Below are positions 8,293 to 17,779 of a stretch of DNA of 64,000 bases, in pieces (positions within the stretch are counted from its first letter, which is position 1; each line of letters starts with the position of its first letter). Source of the stretch: Candidatus Protoclostridium gallicola. Lineage in GTDB: Bacteria > Bacillota > Clostridia > Christensenellales > Pumilibacteraceae. The stretch spans positions 1-64,000 of the forward strand of contig CAJFLE010000008.1 of NCBI GenBank assembly GCA_904387375.1, in the 5' to 3' direction. Below the pieces are notes generated by a model. The model worked only from the letters and a program-made list of their open reading frames with translations. It had not been told where the DNA came from and did no database searches. Position numbers and translations under genes: made by a program.

Positions 8293-11253
8293 TTATTCGT
8301 CCTTGCTCTTCTTCAGCGCTTTTCTTACGGTGAAGAAGCCCCAGACGGCAAGGATAACTGCGATTCCGATATCAACCCATATGACGATCAGCACCCACGT
8401 GGGCATGCCGATCCCCCATACCACGCCGTCGCCGTGGCCGTTCATAGCCATTGAAGTGGAAACGGCATACAGAATATTTTTTGTCGCCCTTCGAATGCTT
8501 GCGATCTGAGTAGGAGAAGCGCCGGCGGTATCCGGACGATCGTCCTGCGTAAGATTGAGATCCCCGCCCGCTCTTATCATCTGATTCACGTTCATGTAAT
8601 CGGACAGATTGTAATCGGTGATTACCGCACCTTCAAACCCCCATTCGTCACGCAAGACTTCGGTAAGCAGCGCGTACGATCCGCCGGCCCATGTAGTCCC
8701 GATGCGGTTAAACGAACTCATTATTGCATTGGTGCCTCCTTCCTTTACCGCCAATTCGAAAGGTTTGAGATAAATTTCGCGCATGGACTGTTCGTTAGCC
8801 CATGTCAACACGCCGTTCGTGTCGCGATTTGTTTCCTGTTCATTGAGCGCGAAATGCTTGATGTAACAGGATAACCCGCATTTGCGTGCGCCGGATATGA
8901 CGTTTGCCGCCATTTTGCCGGATAGCAACGGATCCTCGCTATAATACTCCCAGTTTCTGCCGCCGAAGGGGCTGCGGTGAATGTTTACCGCCGGAGCATA
9001 CCATCCGCTGTACGGCCGGCCGTCGCCTTTTTCATTACCGAAAAGGCCCTCTATACCTATCATTACACCCATATCGTGTGCCAGCGCTTTATTGAAAGTA
9101 GCGCCTATAACGCATTCGGATGTATAGAAACAGGTTCCGTACACGCTGGGATCGCCCATAAAAGCCGTAAAACCGGGAGGGCCGTCAGGCATTGTCGTAA
9201 GCGGAAGATCGATACTCTCTATAGCATTCGTCTTATAGTTTCCCTGCCCTATAAGTTCTGCCATTTGTGCAATGTCCAGCGAATCCAGGAGATCTTTCCA
9301 TCTCGGGTCGTCATAATCCACATACGGAGTTCCGTCGTCAACGGAAATGAGATCGTACAGTTTGAGATCGGTAGACTTACCCTGCTCGAATGTTTCTTCG
9401 GTATAATAAGGTTTTCCGTTATCGTCCGCCGTCCAAGTAAGAGAAGTTATGAAATCGGATGTAACTTCGCGGTCTTCAGCGGAAGGCATGGTGGGAAACG
9501 TGAAAGCCCAGTCGTTGCGCGACAAATACGTATCTATACCCGCGCTTACATCGTCGAAACGATTGGCAACGGGGCCGCCTACATCATCGGTGTAACGCTG
9601 CGCCGCCGAAGAATAAGTAAGCGTCAATTCATCCGTATCCGAACCGTTCCATGCGTCGTGAGAATTACGGCCTATGAACACGTTATACGTGTTGCTTGAG
9701 CTGCTGGCATCCAATTCATAACCCATGAATTCGTTGACATTGGCGTCGTTGTAATCGTAGGACGCCATATCGCGCACATCGAGCGTCAGCGTAACCTGTC
9801 TTGTTTCGCCGGCAGGAATTGGCTCCGTCTTGGCATAATCTCCCAGTACGACATGCGGCTTCTCAATTTCTCCAGTCCAATAAGGGGCGGAGTAATAAAG
9901 CTGCACGACGTCCTGACCGGTCATACTGCCGTTATTCGTAACGTTCACTTTTACGGTTATCGTTCCGTCCTTATCGAGAGCGGAATAATTAGCCGGTTGC
10001 GCATCCGCTATCTCCCACGAAAAATCCGAATAACCGAGTCCGTACCCAAACGGGTATACGACATTTTCTTCATACCATTCCTCACCCTCATCGTAAGCTC
10101 TCGTTTCGTAATAACGGTATCCGTAATATATGCCCTCTTCGTAATCGACGTAATAATATCCCTGACCGGCGCCTCCGACCGTATATTCGTTACCGCCGTC
10201 GGTAAGATTATTGCCGAAATTCTGCCACGTGGGATCAGCCTTGAAGTTGCGGGCATAAATGTCCACGGTTCGCCCGGAAGGATTGATATCCCCGCAAAGT
10301 ATTTTACCAAGCGCGTTCAGTCCGCTGCCCCCGGGGTTCCCTATCCAAAGAGCGGCGTCTATTCTATCGTTGTCTTCTATAAATCCGAGTTCCATGGGAG
10401 TCGAACAGTTAACAATGACTATAACTTTATCGAAATTATTGCAGACGTCGGCAATCATGGCTCTTTCGTTCTTGTCAAGCTGTAAATAGTGTTCGTTTGC
10501 GTTTGCCCCGGTCACCGAAGAACTGCTGCCTGCTGATTTTGCCATAGTTCTCGGCAAATCGTACCCTTCGCCGCCTATGCGGGATATTACAACGAGCGCG
10601 GCATCGGAATAATCCTCATAGCTCTTTTTGACATCGTCCGTATACAGATTCTGCGGAGTTTCGCCCGTGGCGAATCCGTATACTATATCCCCCATTTCGG
10701 GGCTATCGCCTCTGCCACGCCCGGATACGCCGCTTTCGTAGAAGCTCTTCAGCGTGGGGTTAACCTCGAATCCGGCGTTGCTCAGCCCGGTGTAAAGATC
10801 TACCGTATCGTCACCTACTCTTGCCGACGAACCGGAGCCGCCGTAGACGATGTTCACGGAATTCTTGCCGAACACGCTGATCTTCGAGTTACGGGCAAGC
10901 GGCAACGCTTTTACGGTTTCGGACACGGCAGCATTCTTGAGCAGGGTTATTCCCTCCGCCGCAATCATTTCGTTGAGATTATTGGCATCGGCCAAAGCAT
11001 CGTCTTTCGTCTGCAATTCGGTGATCGGCCGGTAGTATTCGAACTTTTCGGGATCCGCAGTATAATACTGATAACGGGACGGATCACCCGATACGACTCT
11101 GCTTATCTCGCCGCCGAAAACAGAGCATATAGTACTGTAAATGAACGCATTCTGTGTTGCGACAAGCGTAACGACAAGTACAACCGTAAGTACGGCAAAG
11201 GTAGTTATCAGCCACGTACGCGCGCCTTTCCATATGGTTTTTATGATATTCAT
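8293..11253 (-). CDS. Membrane-anchored GH3 glycosidase
   Basis: This 986-residue GH3 enzyme has the sandwich domain first (AAEGITLLKN near residue 100, ISVFGKNSVNIVYG near 128) and the barrel last. The putative nucleophile is Asp in GAVITDYNLSDY near residue 880. An N-terminal hydrophobic segment (about 14-37) lacks a clear cleavage site. A second segment, MPTWVLIVIWVDIGIAVILA, lies close to the C-terminus before a Lys-rich tail. Both ends therefore seem to sit in the membrane with the enzyme outside. It begins 17 nt after the repeat-protein gene and is the third gene of cassette B; RBS GGGAGGTAA. It is paralogous to the partial gene at 1-447. Probably a beta-glycosidase; substrate unknown. 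Confidence 0.88.
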   Translation of the reverse strand: MNIIKTIWKGARTWLITTFAVLTVVLVVTLVATQNAFIYSTICSVFGGEISRVVSGDPSRYQYYTADPEKFEYYRPITELQTKDDALADANNLNEMIAAEGITLLKNAAVSETVKALPLARNSKISVFGKNSVNIVYGGSGSSARVGDDTVDLYTGLSNAGFEVNPTLKSFYESGVSGRGRGDSPEMGDIVYGFATGETPQNLYTDDVKKSYEDYSDAALVVISRIGGEGYDLPRTMAKSAGSSSSVTGANANEHYLQLDKNERAMIADVCNNFDKVIVIVNCSTPMELGFIEDNDRIDAALWIGNPGGSGLNALGKILCGDINPSGRTVDIYARNFKADPTWQNFGNNLTDGGNEYTVGGAGQGYYYVDYEEGIYYGYRYYETRAYDEGEEWYEENVVYPFGYGLGYSDFSWEIADAQPANYSALDKDGTITVKVNVTNNGSMTGQDVVQLYYSAPYWTGEIEKPHVVLGDYAKTEPIPAGETRQVTLTLDVRDMASYDYNDANVNEFMGYELDASSSSNTYNVFIGRNSHDAWNGSDTDELTLTYSSAAQRYTDDVGGPVANRFDDVSAGIDTYLSRNDWAFTFPTMPSAEDREVTSDFITSLTWTADDNGKPYYTEETFEQGKSTDLKLYDLISVDDGTPYVDYDDPRWKDLLDSLDIAQMAELIGQGNYKTNAIESIDLPLTTMPDGPPGFTAFMGDPSVYGTCFYTSECVIGATFNKALAHDMGVMIGIEGLFGNEKGDGRPYSGWYAPAVNIHRSPFGGRNWEYYSEDPLLSGKMAANVISGARKCGLSCYIKHFALNEQETNRDTNGVLTWANEQSMREIYLKPFELAVKEGGTNAIMSSFNRIGTTWAGGSYALLTEVLRDEWGFEGAVITDYNLSDYMNVNQMIRAGGDLNLTQDDRPDTAGASPTQIASIRRATKNILYAVSTSMAMNGHGDGVVWGIGMPTWVLIVIWVDIGIAVILAVWGFFTVRKALKKSKDE

Positions 11254-11270
11254 TGCTTATTACCTCCCGT

Positions 11271-13325
11271 TCAGACCTGCGCATACCCGGGCAGATTGTA
11301 CAGTGACGGACGCCACGACAGCGTCGCTCCGCCTAGATTGCCGAGCTCCATAGCATCGAAAGCAGGTACGTATGCTCCGCTCGTATTCGATATCGTAATG
11401 GTATTCAATCCGGCTTTCAAGTTTACGCTGCCTATATCATACCGCAAAAATTCGATCAGACTGCCGCTCTGATTGGAAATGGACGTACCGCCGTAGCTTA
11501 CGGGCGTACCATTGACTCTTATTTCATATGAGCCTGCGGGCGTAACCACTTCAGAATCCAGATACAACGCCAAAGATGCGCCGGTTACGGTCCGATCGGA
11601 CTCAAATTTAAACTCGAACGTTATTGCGCCGTAAGTATACGGGATGTAATATCCTCCCGCCTTGCTCTCCGATGTTTTTCCGTCTTTACTCATGCTTGCG
11701 ATTACTGACACATTGGAATTTATGAGACCTTCTTCCTGCGCGGAACCGGAATAGCCGGCGCCAGTTTTCCCGCGAAGATCGGTATATTCTGCTTCGAAAC
11801 GGGTTACTCCGCTCACAACAGCATCTTCTATATGAATACTTACGATGGCAGCCTTAGACGTAAATCCTTCCGCGGATGCGACCACGGTTATCTGCACCAT
11901 CTTGGCCGATTTTACGGGCACGCCCGTGATAACACCTTCGGGAGAAAGTGACAGTCCTTCCGGCAGCGCGGTTCGAGCCTCATAAGTTATGGGTACGTCG
12001 CTGTCGCCGTAACCGGACGGGAAAGATGCCGTAGCTATATCTAGCGAACAATCCTCCCCGACATAAAGATCGTTTGCCGGATCCGTATAAAGTGTCATAT
12101 TGTCATATATCAACGTTACAAGTACGCTGAGCGTAAAAGTTCTGGATACGGGTTCGCATCCGGCTGCGGAAGCCGTTACGACAATTTCAAAATTTCCGGT
12201 TCTGATCGTACGTCCAGCGAGAGTGCCGTCGGGATAGAGCGTAATACCGGAAGGCAGATTTCCTTCCGTTATCGAATATGTTACCGTCTGACGGTTGGAA
12301 GCGGTCGCCAGCACGGCACCGTATAAAAAGACGTTAGTTCCGGACTCTATGTTTTCCAGCGTTTCCGTTCTCATTGTTATCTTTCCGTCAGTAATCTCAT
12401 TAGGCAGCGACGGATTGATTTTGAGTTCAAATTCGGCTGTAGCAGCCGCATAACCGGCAGTATATGCCGTCACCGAAAATATCGATGTTCCCACGGTTTC
12501 CGGAATTCCGTACAGCACGCCCGCCGTCGTCATTTCCAGCCCGGCAGGCAGCTTTGAACCGTCTGCGATACGATAATTTATATTGGGCGAAGCGTCGGAG
12601 CCGGTGCCGTTGACGGCACTCGCCACACTACCGGTATAATACTCGCCTGCCGTACCGCGCCTGAGCGAAGCGGCCTCGTAATCAAGCCAGGCGTTTACCA
12701 CGCTTATACGCACATCCGCAGTGGCGCCGGCACAATCTTGAGCCGAAGCCGTCACTCGGATCGTGTATTCTCCATTTTCCGGGACCGTACCGGCAAGGAT
12801 CCCCGTACCGGTCAAAGTCACTCCTTCCGGCAGGGCCGCGCTGTCATCGGCAAGCGAATACGTTACCCCTTCCATATATGAGCCTGACGAGGTTACCGCC
12901 GTAGCGATACTGCGTTCGAACGCGACGCCGTGTGCAACCTTAACGTCGCCGCCGGCATACGAAAGTGCGCCCTCGGCGATGCTTACGGTAAAAGTCGCCG
13001 TTGCGGTACTTCCCTCGGCCGCGGCAACTACGGAAAACGTAAAATCGCCCTTAGCCGTCGGCGTACCCTCTATAAATCCGTCGGCATCCATGGAAAGTCC
13101 TGCCGGCAACATGCTGCCTTCGGCAAGCGCATAAGTCACCGTTTCTGCGCCGGAGGCCGTACCCACGTACGAAATGTATTCCTCCCCTACCCGGCCGGCC
13201 ATCAGATTGCTGCCTGAATAAGAGAGCTGTACGCCGCACCCGAAGAAAAAAAACGGAAATGCAACCGCCAGGCAAATTGCGAATACCGAAATGGGACAGA
13301 TTGTCTTTTTAATTTTCTCTTTCAT
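11271..13325 (-). CDS. Secreted repeat protein (putative lipoprotein) with Ig-like repeats and C-terminal FEAEY domain
   Basis: The 684-residue protein starts with a basic N-terminus and a hydrophobic stretch ending FFFFGCGV; this Cys is probably lipidated, although the lipobox is atypical. About five putative-Ig repeats follow (residues 35-520), recognised by the recurrent 'LP.G(L/I)(S/T)L...G.(I/L).G.P' pattern. From about residue 525 a domain starting FEAEYTDLRGKTGAGYSGS matches the C-terminal domain of the lipoprotein at 473, although the repeats differ in type. It lies between two GH3 genes in the same order as in cassette A. Glycan binding or spacing of the neighbouring enzymes is inferred. 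RBS AGAGGTAAG. Confidence 0.82.
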   Translation of the reverse strand: MKEKIKKTICPISVFAICLAVAFPFFFFGCGVQLSYSGSNLMAGRVGEEYISYVGTASGAETVTYALAEGSMLPAGLSMDADGFIEGTPTAKGDFTFSVVAAAEGSTATATFTVSIAEGALSYAGGDVKVAHGVAFERSIATAVTSSGSYMEGVTYSLADDSAALPEGVTLTGTGILAGTVPENGEYTIRVTASAQDCAGATADVRISVVNAWLDYEAASLRRGTAGEYYTGSVASAVNGTGSDASPNINYRIADGSKLPAGLEMTTAGVLYGIPETVGTSIFSVTAYTAGYAAATAEFELKINPSLPNEITDGKITMRTETLENIESGTNVFLYGAVLATASNRQTVTYSITEGNLPSGITLYPDGTLAGRTIRTGNFEIVVTASAAGCEPVSRTFTLSVLVTLIYDNMTLYTDPANDLYVGEDCSLDIATASFPSGYGDSDVPITYEARTALPEGLSLSPEGVITGVPVKSAKMVQITVVASAEGFTSKAAIVSIHIEDAVVSGVTRFEAEYTDLRGKTGAGYSGSAQEEGLINSNVSVIASMSKDGKTSESKAGGYYIPYTYGAITFEFKFESDRTVTGASLALYLDSEVVTPAGSYEIRVNGTPVSYGGTSISNQSGSLIEFLRYDIGSVNLKAGLNTITISNTSGAYVPAFDAMELGNLGGATLSWRPSLYNLPGYAQV

Positions 13326-13350
13326 AACACTTACCTCTGCGGGAGGAACC

Positions 13351-13414
13351 GGAATAGGCGAACGGATGACTTCTATTCGCCTATTCCATTTCCCGCGTCA
13401 CCCGAACAGGGTGA
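13351..13414 (-). other. Two intercistronic stem-loops without U-tracts
   Basis: GGAATAGGCGAA pairs with TTCGCCTATTCC (13351-13387), and TCACCC pairs with GGGTGA (13398-13414), in the gap after the long GH3 gene. Neither is followed by a T-run, so the two genes are probably co-transcribed and the hairpins may control mRNA processing or stability. Confidence 0.6.
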
Positions 13415-13434
13415 GTTCATTTAATGTTATTACG

Positions 13435-16400
13435 TTAATTCCTGCGAAGCTTTCTCATGACGATTGCCGCAACGACAAGTCCGGCGAGAGCTATGCCCAC
13501 AAGAACCAGGGTGCCAGCGATGTTGCTTCCGCAGCCGCCTGAACTTCCGTCTGCGCCGGGAGCACCCGTTTCGCCTTTATCACCCTTCTCGCCCTGAGGG
13601 CCGGCAGGGCCCGTAGCCGAAACACCGGTATCGACACCGTTGATGATCCAGTTGCCGTTTTCGCCGATTTCGATCGACGGAGTGACGCCGTCTTCACCGT
13701 CCTCGCCGGCAGGTCCCTGAGGGCCGGCAGGACCGGCAGAACCGCCGAGAGATTCGAGCGCTTCCTCAAGCGCATCGAGCCTGTCTTTGATACCCTCAAC
13801 CGACATGTCGCCGGAAGACTCAGAAATCGCATCGAGTGCAGCTTTAAGGATAGCTATATCGGAAGATACGTCTGCTTCGGGATCCTTCTGTATCTTATCG
13901 ATAATATCAAGTATCATATCCGCGACATCGTATGCGGAAGGTTCAACGACTTTGATCGTGAACTGAGAAATCTTATTGTTTGCGTTTTTGAATATTACCC
14001 ACTTATCCGCATCGGAGGCGCCTTCCGCGGTGACGCATACTTTGACTGTGTATGTACCGCCTTTGACAGACGCGTCGACAGTACCTTCGATCTTGCCGGT
14101 TTGAGGGTTAAGCGAAAGTCCTTCCGGCATGTCGCCGAGCTGCATTCTGTACTGTATGTCGCCGAGATCGCTGTCGGACACATCAAACGACACGGGAATC
14201 CCCTTCATTGCCGTAAACGTAGCACCGTCGACATCATAGGCACTGAGATTGTAACCTCTGTTCTTCGTAGTATCGTCGCTGCTATCAAGGAAATCGAACG
14301 CAAAACCGTTCATCGTAGCATTACTGTTAAGCAGGCAGTATGCCTGACGCTTTACGCAGTCATAAATTGCCTGCAGATGCGAAGGCGTCAGTTCTGCGGG
14401 ACAGAACGGAGTCTTTGTTCCGTCAGCGCCGGCCTTGGGCTGACCGAATACGGTAGCAAAGTCAAGACCGTTCTGCGCGCGAAGATCGAGACCGATATCG
14501 CCGCCTGCGCGTATCATCATGTTGGCGTTCATGCCGCCGTTTTTAGACTGAAATGCGTCCGTCGTGAATTGTCCGATGATACCCCATTCTTCGCGGACGA
14601 GTCCGGTCATAAGATCGTAGCATGCGCCCGCCCATTCGAATCCGAAACGGTTGAAAGAGGTCATGAATGCGGCAGGCGTCGCAACGCCTGCGTCGTTCCG
14701 TATGTCATTAACCGCTTTTGCAGCGCGTTCGAAAGGACGGAGATAAATCTGACGTACGGTCTGCTCGTCTGCCCAGACCGACATGTCGTTATTTTCGCGC
14801 GCGGTTTCCATGTCGTTAAGCGCAAAATGCTTCATGTAGCAGATCAAACCGTGTTCGCCCGCGCCGGTAACTACGGCAGCAGCCATCTTGCCTGACAATG
14901 TCGCGTCTTCGCTGTAATACTCGAAGTTGCGGCCACCGAACTGACTACGATGCATATTCACACCGGGAGCGTACCAACCTGTGGAATGATTCCAAAGCGC
15001 AACCTGACCGGTAAGATCGCCCTGGCGATGCGCCAGTTCCTCGTTCCACGTGCTTGCGACAACGGTTTCAGGTGCGAAATTGCCCTTAATTTCACCGCCG
15101 TTGCTGAGCTCTGCTTTGCCGGGCGCGCCCCATGCGTTGCTTATACCCTGAGGCCCGTCGTGATGTATGCTGGAAACGATACCGAACGCCGTTGCGTTTG
15201 CTTCGGCCACACCGAACTGTGTGAACTTGCCGTTTATGGATGCCGCCGCCTGTTCGACGGTCATCTGCGAAACAAAATCGTCCCATGCGGGATCGTCCAT
15301 TGCTTTGCCGACGAGAGTTTTAAGCTGAATCGGAGCGGAACCGGGAGTGGTGTACGCCTCATCGGAATCACGGAAAGAATAGGTCGCTTTCTTTGCGCCT
15401 TCTTCCGTACCGGCCTCGGTGTAATACCATTTATCTGCGCCGTCGACGCTGTCGTACGTATCCCGGAATGCGGGATTGTTTTCCGTATCCACAGTGCCAT
15501 CTTCGTCGTACTCGAAAGGCATGAGCAGATTTGCAAGCCAGTCGTCGGTCTTGACGGTTTCGGCATCTGCCTTTTTAAGGTACTTAGGCGCGGACGACCA
15601 ATCGTCAGGAACCGCATTCACGGGAGTGACGGTTTTTCCGTCAGACCAATCCGCCGCACTGTAATTCTTGCCGTATATGTATCTGTACTGAGCAGACCAG
15701 AACGGGTCGAGTACGGTGTTATCGGCAGTCACGTCGAACCAGTAAGCCGACTGAGGGAAAGTTCCTGCGAAATCCTCGCGCGACATTACGCCGTCTTTCA
15801 TCTCTTCGTTCATTGTTTCGAAACGGATCCCGACATCTTTACCGGAATGAGGATCTTTATCGAATACTACTTCTGACGCAAGATTATGCGTTTTCTTATT
15901 TGCGTCGGTAGCGGTCGCCCAGCCGTGGGAATCCGTAGTCACATAGAAATAGTAATTCCCTGCATCGAGCTCCCATGTATTTTTATCGTTGTCGTTGGCG
16001 TCGTATACGTCGAACGATGCCATATCGAATGCCTCGAGCGTAAGAGTCACGGTGTCGGTTTCTCCCTTTTCAAGGAGCTTGGTCTTTGCAAAATCGCCGA
16101 GTACGACTTTTGACTTTTCTACTTCTCCCTTCACATAAGGTGCTTCGTAATACAGTTGCACTACGTCTTTGCCCGCGACTTCGCCGGTATTCTTGACGGT
16201 AACGTCCAACGAAACGGTAAAGTTTCCGTATTCGTCAGCAGTTCCGACCTCCAAATCGCCGACTGTCCACTCGAAAGTAGTATAAGACAGACCATAACCG
16301 AACGGATATACGACTTCTTCGTCGTAATCGAAGCCTGCGTAATTGCCTGCGGCGGCTTCCGCAGCCGCTGTTTCGTAATACTGATAGCCGACGTAAATAC

Positions 16401-17658
16401 CTTCTTCGTATTCGACTCCGAAGTATCCGTGTCCGGTGTCGTATCCGTATTCCCCGCCAGTTTCATAGTCGGGAAGAAATCCATCGAACGGAACAAGCAG
16501 ACCGTTCTCGTCCTCGCGGTAATACTGATTGCCGAGATCGGACGTAGTTGTAAGACCATTTCCAATACGGTGTCCCGACTGATTAGCGAATGAAGGAGTC
16601 TTAGTGAAATCGGAAACGAGCGCATCTACCGTTTTTCCGGAAGGGTTGACCTTGCCGGAGATTATTTTTGCAAGCGACTCGAAGCCGTTTTGTCCAGCGC
16701 CGGGAGCCCAGATGATCGAAGAAATCGCTTCGTCTTCAGCAAGAGGCTTAACTTCAAACGCACTGAGGCTGTTGAGCACTATTATTATGTTGCTGAATTC
16801 ACCAGAATCTTTTATGGATTGAATCAATGCTTTTTCGTTATCATCAAGCTCGAGATAGTGTTCGAACGGGTTGCTTTCCCTGCCACTGCCGCCTACAGGC
16901 GTCCACGTGCCGTTACCCTCTATCTCATCCTCGATTGCATCGCGGCCGGGATTGGCGTTCGCGTCAGCGGCAGTCTGTCCCTTGGTCGTCGCGAATGACG
17001 ACATGGGAAGATCGGCGCCCTCGCCGCCTATCCTGGAAATAACGACAACCGCCGCGTTATTGTAATCCGCGTAAGAATTCTTCACTTCGTCGGGATACAT
17101 CGATTGAGGAGTTTCGCCGACGTTCCAGTAAGATGCCTGCGCATTGCTCATCGACGCGCTTGATCTGCCGCTGCCCGACGCATCTTTATCATTATAGAAA
17201 TTCACGAGTTTTGGATTGACTTCGAAGCCCTCGTTTTTCAGACTGTCGATAAGCGTTACGTCTACGCCGCTGCCGCCGGACGAACCGGATCCGGAATATA
17301 CGGGATTGACGGAATTTTTACCGAATACGCTGATCTTGTTGCGCGACGCGGCCAGCGGGAGGCTGGGCACCGTTTCCGTGGTCGGACGCCATCCAGACGT
17401 CGTGTATGTAACATCCTCGTTTTTGAGCAGAACATATCCCTCTTCGGTGATTCTGAGATTATGCTCGTGCACGGCGTCAAGCGCTTCCTGCTCGCTTTCG
17501 AACTCGGTTTCGAAAACGGGACCTGTCCAGCCTGTCTTGGCCGCGGACGCGCCGAAAGAGCCTGCGTTGACGGCAAGGCACATAATAAGCGCCACCGCCA
17601 AACAGACAGCAATGGAAATCATTTTTAACAAACGATTTCCGGAAACTGCTTTTTTCAT
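13435..17658 (-). CDS. Large secreted GH3 glycosidase with coiled coil, collagen-like repeats and C-terminal anchor
   Basis: This 1407-residue protein has a signal peptide ending near GSFGASAA. The GH3 sandwich (EEGYVLLKNED, ISVFGKNSVNPVYSGSGS) again precedes the barrel, with the putative nucleophile Asp in GQFTTDAFQ near residue 1034. One putative-Ig repeat (MPEGLSLNPQTGKIEGT) follows. A predicted coiled coil comes next, then two blocks of Gly-X-Y triplets (about 1306-1326 and 1350-1373) separated by a GENGNWIINGVDTG linker. The protein ends with GGCGS, one membrane segment and RKLRRN. The collagen-like stalk suggests trimeric display at the surface. It is the first GH3 gene of cassette B, downstream of a two-component system; RBS AAGGAGG. 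Confidence 0.9.
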   Translation of the reverse strand: MKKAVSGNRLLKMISIAVCLAVALIMCLAVNAGSFGASAAKTGWTGPVFETEFESEQEALDAVHEHNLRITEEGYVLLKNEDVTYTTSGWRPTTETVPSLPLAASRNKISVFGKNSVNPVYSGSGSSGGSGVDVTLIDSLKNEGFEVNPKLVNFYNDKDASGSGRSSASMSNAQASYWNVGETPQSMYPDEVKNSYADYNNAAVVVISRIGGEGADLPMSSFATTKGQTAADANANPGRDAIEDEIEGNGTWTPVGGSGRESNPFEHYLELDDNEKALIQSIKDSGEFSNIIIVLNSLSAFEVKPLAEDEAISSIIWAPGAGQNGFESLAKIISGKVNPSGKTVDALVSDFTKTPSFANQSGHRIGNGLTTTSDLGNQYYREDENGLLVPFDGFLPDYETGGEYGYDTGHGYFGVEYEEGIYVGYQYYETAAAEAAAGNYAGFDYDEEVVYPFGYGLSYTTFEWTVGDLEVGTADEYGNFTVSLDVTVKNTGEVAGKDVVQLYYEAPYVKGEVEKSKVVLGDFAKTKLLEKGETDTVTLTLEAFDMASFDVYDANDNDKNTWELDAGNYYFYVTTDSHGWATATDANKKTHNLASEVVFDKDPHSGKDVGIRFETMNEEMKDGVMSREDFAGTFPQSAYWFDVTADNTVLDPFWSAQYRYIYGKNYSAADWSDGKTVTPVNAVPDDWSSAPKYLKKADAETVKTDDWLANLLMPFEYDEDGTVDTENNPAFRDTYDSVDGADKWYYTEAGTEEGAKKATYSFRDSDEAYTTPGSAPIQLKTLVGKAMDDPAWDDFVSQMTVEQAAASINGKFTQFGVAEANATAFGIVSSIHHDGPQGISNAWGAPGKAELSNGGEIKGNFAPETVVASTWNEELAHRQGDLTGQVALWNHSTGWYAPGVNMHRSQFGGRNFEYYSEDATLSGKMAAAVVTGAGEHGLICYMKHFALNDMETARENNDMSVWADEQTVRQIYLRPFERAAKAVNDIRNDAGVATPAAFMTSFNRFGFEWAGACYDLMTGLVREEWGIIGQFTTDAFQSKNGGMNANMMIRAGGDIGLDLRAQNGLDFATVFGQPKAGADGTKTPFCPAELTPSHLQAIYDCVKRQAYCLLNSNATMNGFAFDFLDSSDDTTKNRGYNLSAYDVDGATFTAMKGIPVSFDVSDSDLGDIQYRMQLGDMPEGLSLNPQTGKIEGTVDASVKGGTYTVKVCVTAEGASDADKWVIFKNANNKISQFTIKVVEPSAYDVADMILDIIDKIQKDPEADVSSDIAILKAALDAISESSGDMSVEGIKDRLDALEEALESLGGSAGPAGPQGPAGEDGEDGVTPSIEIGENGNWIINGVDTGVSATGPAGPQGEKGDKGETGAPGADGSSGGCGSNIAGTLVLVGIALAGLVVAAIVMRKLRRN

Positions 17659-17673
17659 TGTTCTTCCTCCTTA

Positions 17674-17715
17674 AATAATATTGCCGCCATCGTTTCCGAT
17701 GACGGCAATATTATT
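17674..17715 (-). other. Long stem-loop between histidine kinase and GH3 gene
   Basis: AATAATATTGCCG and CGGCAATATTATT form the base of a nearly perfect 42-nt hairpin that ends directly before the AAGGAGG site of the GH3 gene. No clear U-tract follows, so it may be a weak terminator or an RNA processing or stability element. Confidence 0.6.
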
Positions 17716-17779
17716 GCATGTGGAGTATTCTTTATCAACGGTTTTGCCGAAAACTGCTTTCAAACTGACGAAATCGGCA

